A DNA stretch of 5,707 bases, taken from an uncultured Thalassolituus sp. GTDB taxonomy: Bacteria; Pseudomonadota; Gammaproteobacteria; Pseudomonadales; Oceanobacteraceae. The stretch is from assembly GCA_913054055.1 (NCBI GenBank), contig CAJXIT010000238.1, positions 1 to 5,707 of the forward strand, written 5' to 3'. Of this stretch, positions 5,560 through 5,707 are shown in pieces. A model generated the notes under the pieces. The model saw only the letters and a program-made list of their open reading frames with translations. It made no database searches and was not told the origin of the DNA. How positions within the stretch are numbered: position 1 is the stretch's first letter; every line of letters starts with the position of its first letter. The translations under genes and the position numbers were made by a program.

Positions 5560-5707
5560 ATGATGAAAATTAATAATTCACATGCCTATAACGTGTCTGG
5601 CCACCATTGGCCATTGTTTCAAACTTTCCCCAAGCTTATTGAAAGTATTCAACCCATTCAATTATGTGAACTTCCAAGCCCAGTATTGCCATTAGATAAG
5701 CTGGGCC
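5560..5707 (+). CDS. 5' end of a gene resembling ACC deaminase/D-cysteine desulfhydrase (partial)
   Basis: The reading frame stays open from the ATG at 5560 to the window edge (49 codons). GGTGA (5553-5557) lies 5 nt before the second ATG at 5563, so that codon is probably the true start. The visible part is a 30-residue polar N terminus followed by IQLCELPSPVLPLDKLG (33-49). A segment of the form P-[TS]-P-[LV]-x-x-L-x-[KR] just before the first strands is typical of PLP-dependent ACC deaminase/D-cysteine desulfhydrase proteins (compare APTPLEYLPRFS in E. coli DcyD). The PLP lysine lies beyond the window, so the assignment rests on this short segment alone. Family members release ammonia and a keto acid from small amino acids, in some cases with sulfide. 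An unrelated protein with a chance match cannot be excluded. Confidence 0.55.
   Translation, partial: MMKINNSHAYNVSGHHWPLFQTFPKLIESIQPIQLCELPSPVLPLDKLG

Noticed and set aside
5608..5616. TGGCCATTG recurs, matching the right arm of the dyad at 4842-4850
   Set aside because: This copy is inside a coding sequence and lacks the inverted partner at the same spacing, so a chance 9-mer match is the simplest explanation.
1..5707. Mobile element, CRISPR array, toxin-antitoxin pair or defence island
   Set aside because: I found no direct-repeat arrays, transposase or integrase motifs, terminal inverted repeats or paired small toxin-antitoxin frames. The single nuclease-like protein alone does not make a defence system.

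Overview
The window looks like a piece of chromosome from a gammaproteobacterium, probably a marine or aquatic one. Three things point there. The 119-residue lysine-rich protein resembles DUF2956, a family I know only from Gammaproteobacteria. The sensor kinase has the 7TMR-DISM layout common in that class. The DNA is moderately AT-rich, with TTA/ATT-rich codon use. I see no IS element, integrase, tRNA, rRNA, CRISPR array or other clear sign of mobility. No gene-free stretch exceeds about 165 bp.

Layout, left to right. Positions 1-34 (minus) are the first 11 codons of a gene running off the left edge, with a clear ribosome binding site and a -10/discriminator that matches the E. coli rrnB P1 style. 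Positions 133-1450 (minus) are a two-gene unit: a DUF389/TIGR00341 multi-pass membrane protein, then, 4 nt later, the small DUF2956-like membrane-anchored protein. Divergent from this unit, 1527-4112 (plus) encodes a hybrid sensor kinase: signal peptide, periplasmic 7TMR-DISMED2, seven membrane helices, HisKA, HATPase_c, a degenerate linker and a C-terminal receiver. It ends convergently against a GNAT acetyltransferase (4154-4750, minus). A 134-bp divergent region with a dyad separates the acetyltransferase from an unnamed 170-residue protein (4885-5397, plus) that may have a PD-(D/E)XK-nuclease-like fold. After a 162-bp gap with a hairpin, the first 49 codons of a further plus-strand gene run off the right edge. 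Its start resembles the ACC deaminase/D-cysteine desulfhydrase family.

The genes do not form one obvious pathway. The kinase has all its catalytic residues but no Hpt domain and no adjacent response regulator, so its phosphorelay partner must lie elsewhere. The DUF389/DUF2956 pair is the only likely operon. Most of the window is ordinary housekeeping or accessory chromosome. The points most worth a second look are the 170-residue nuclease-like protein with its dyad and unusual start region, the rRNA-style promoter at the left edge, and the vestigial receiver-like linker in the kinase. I found no convincing new multi-gene system.
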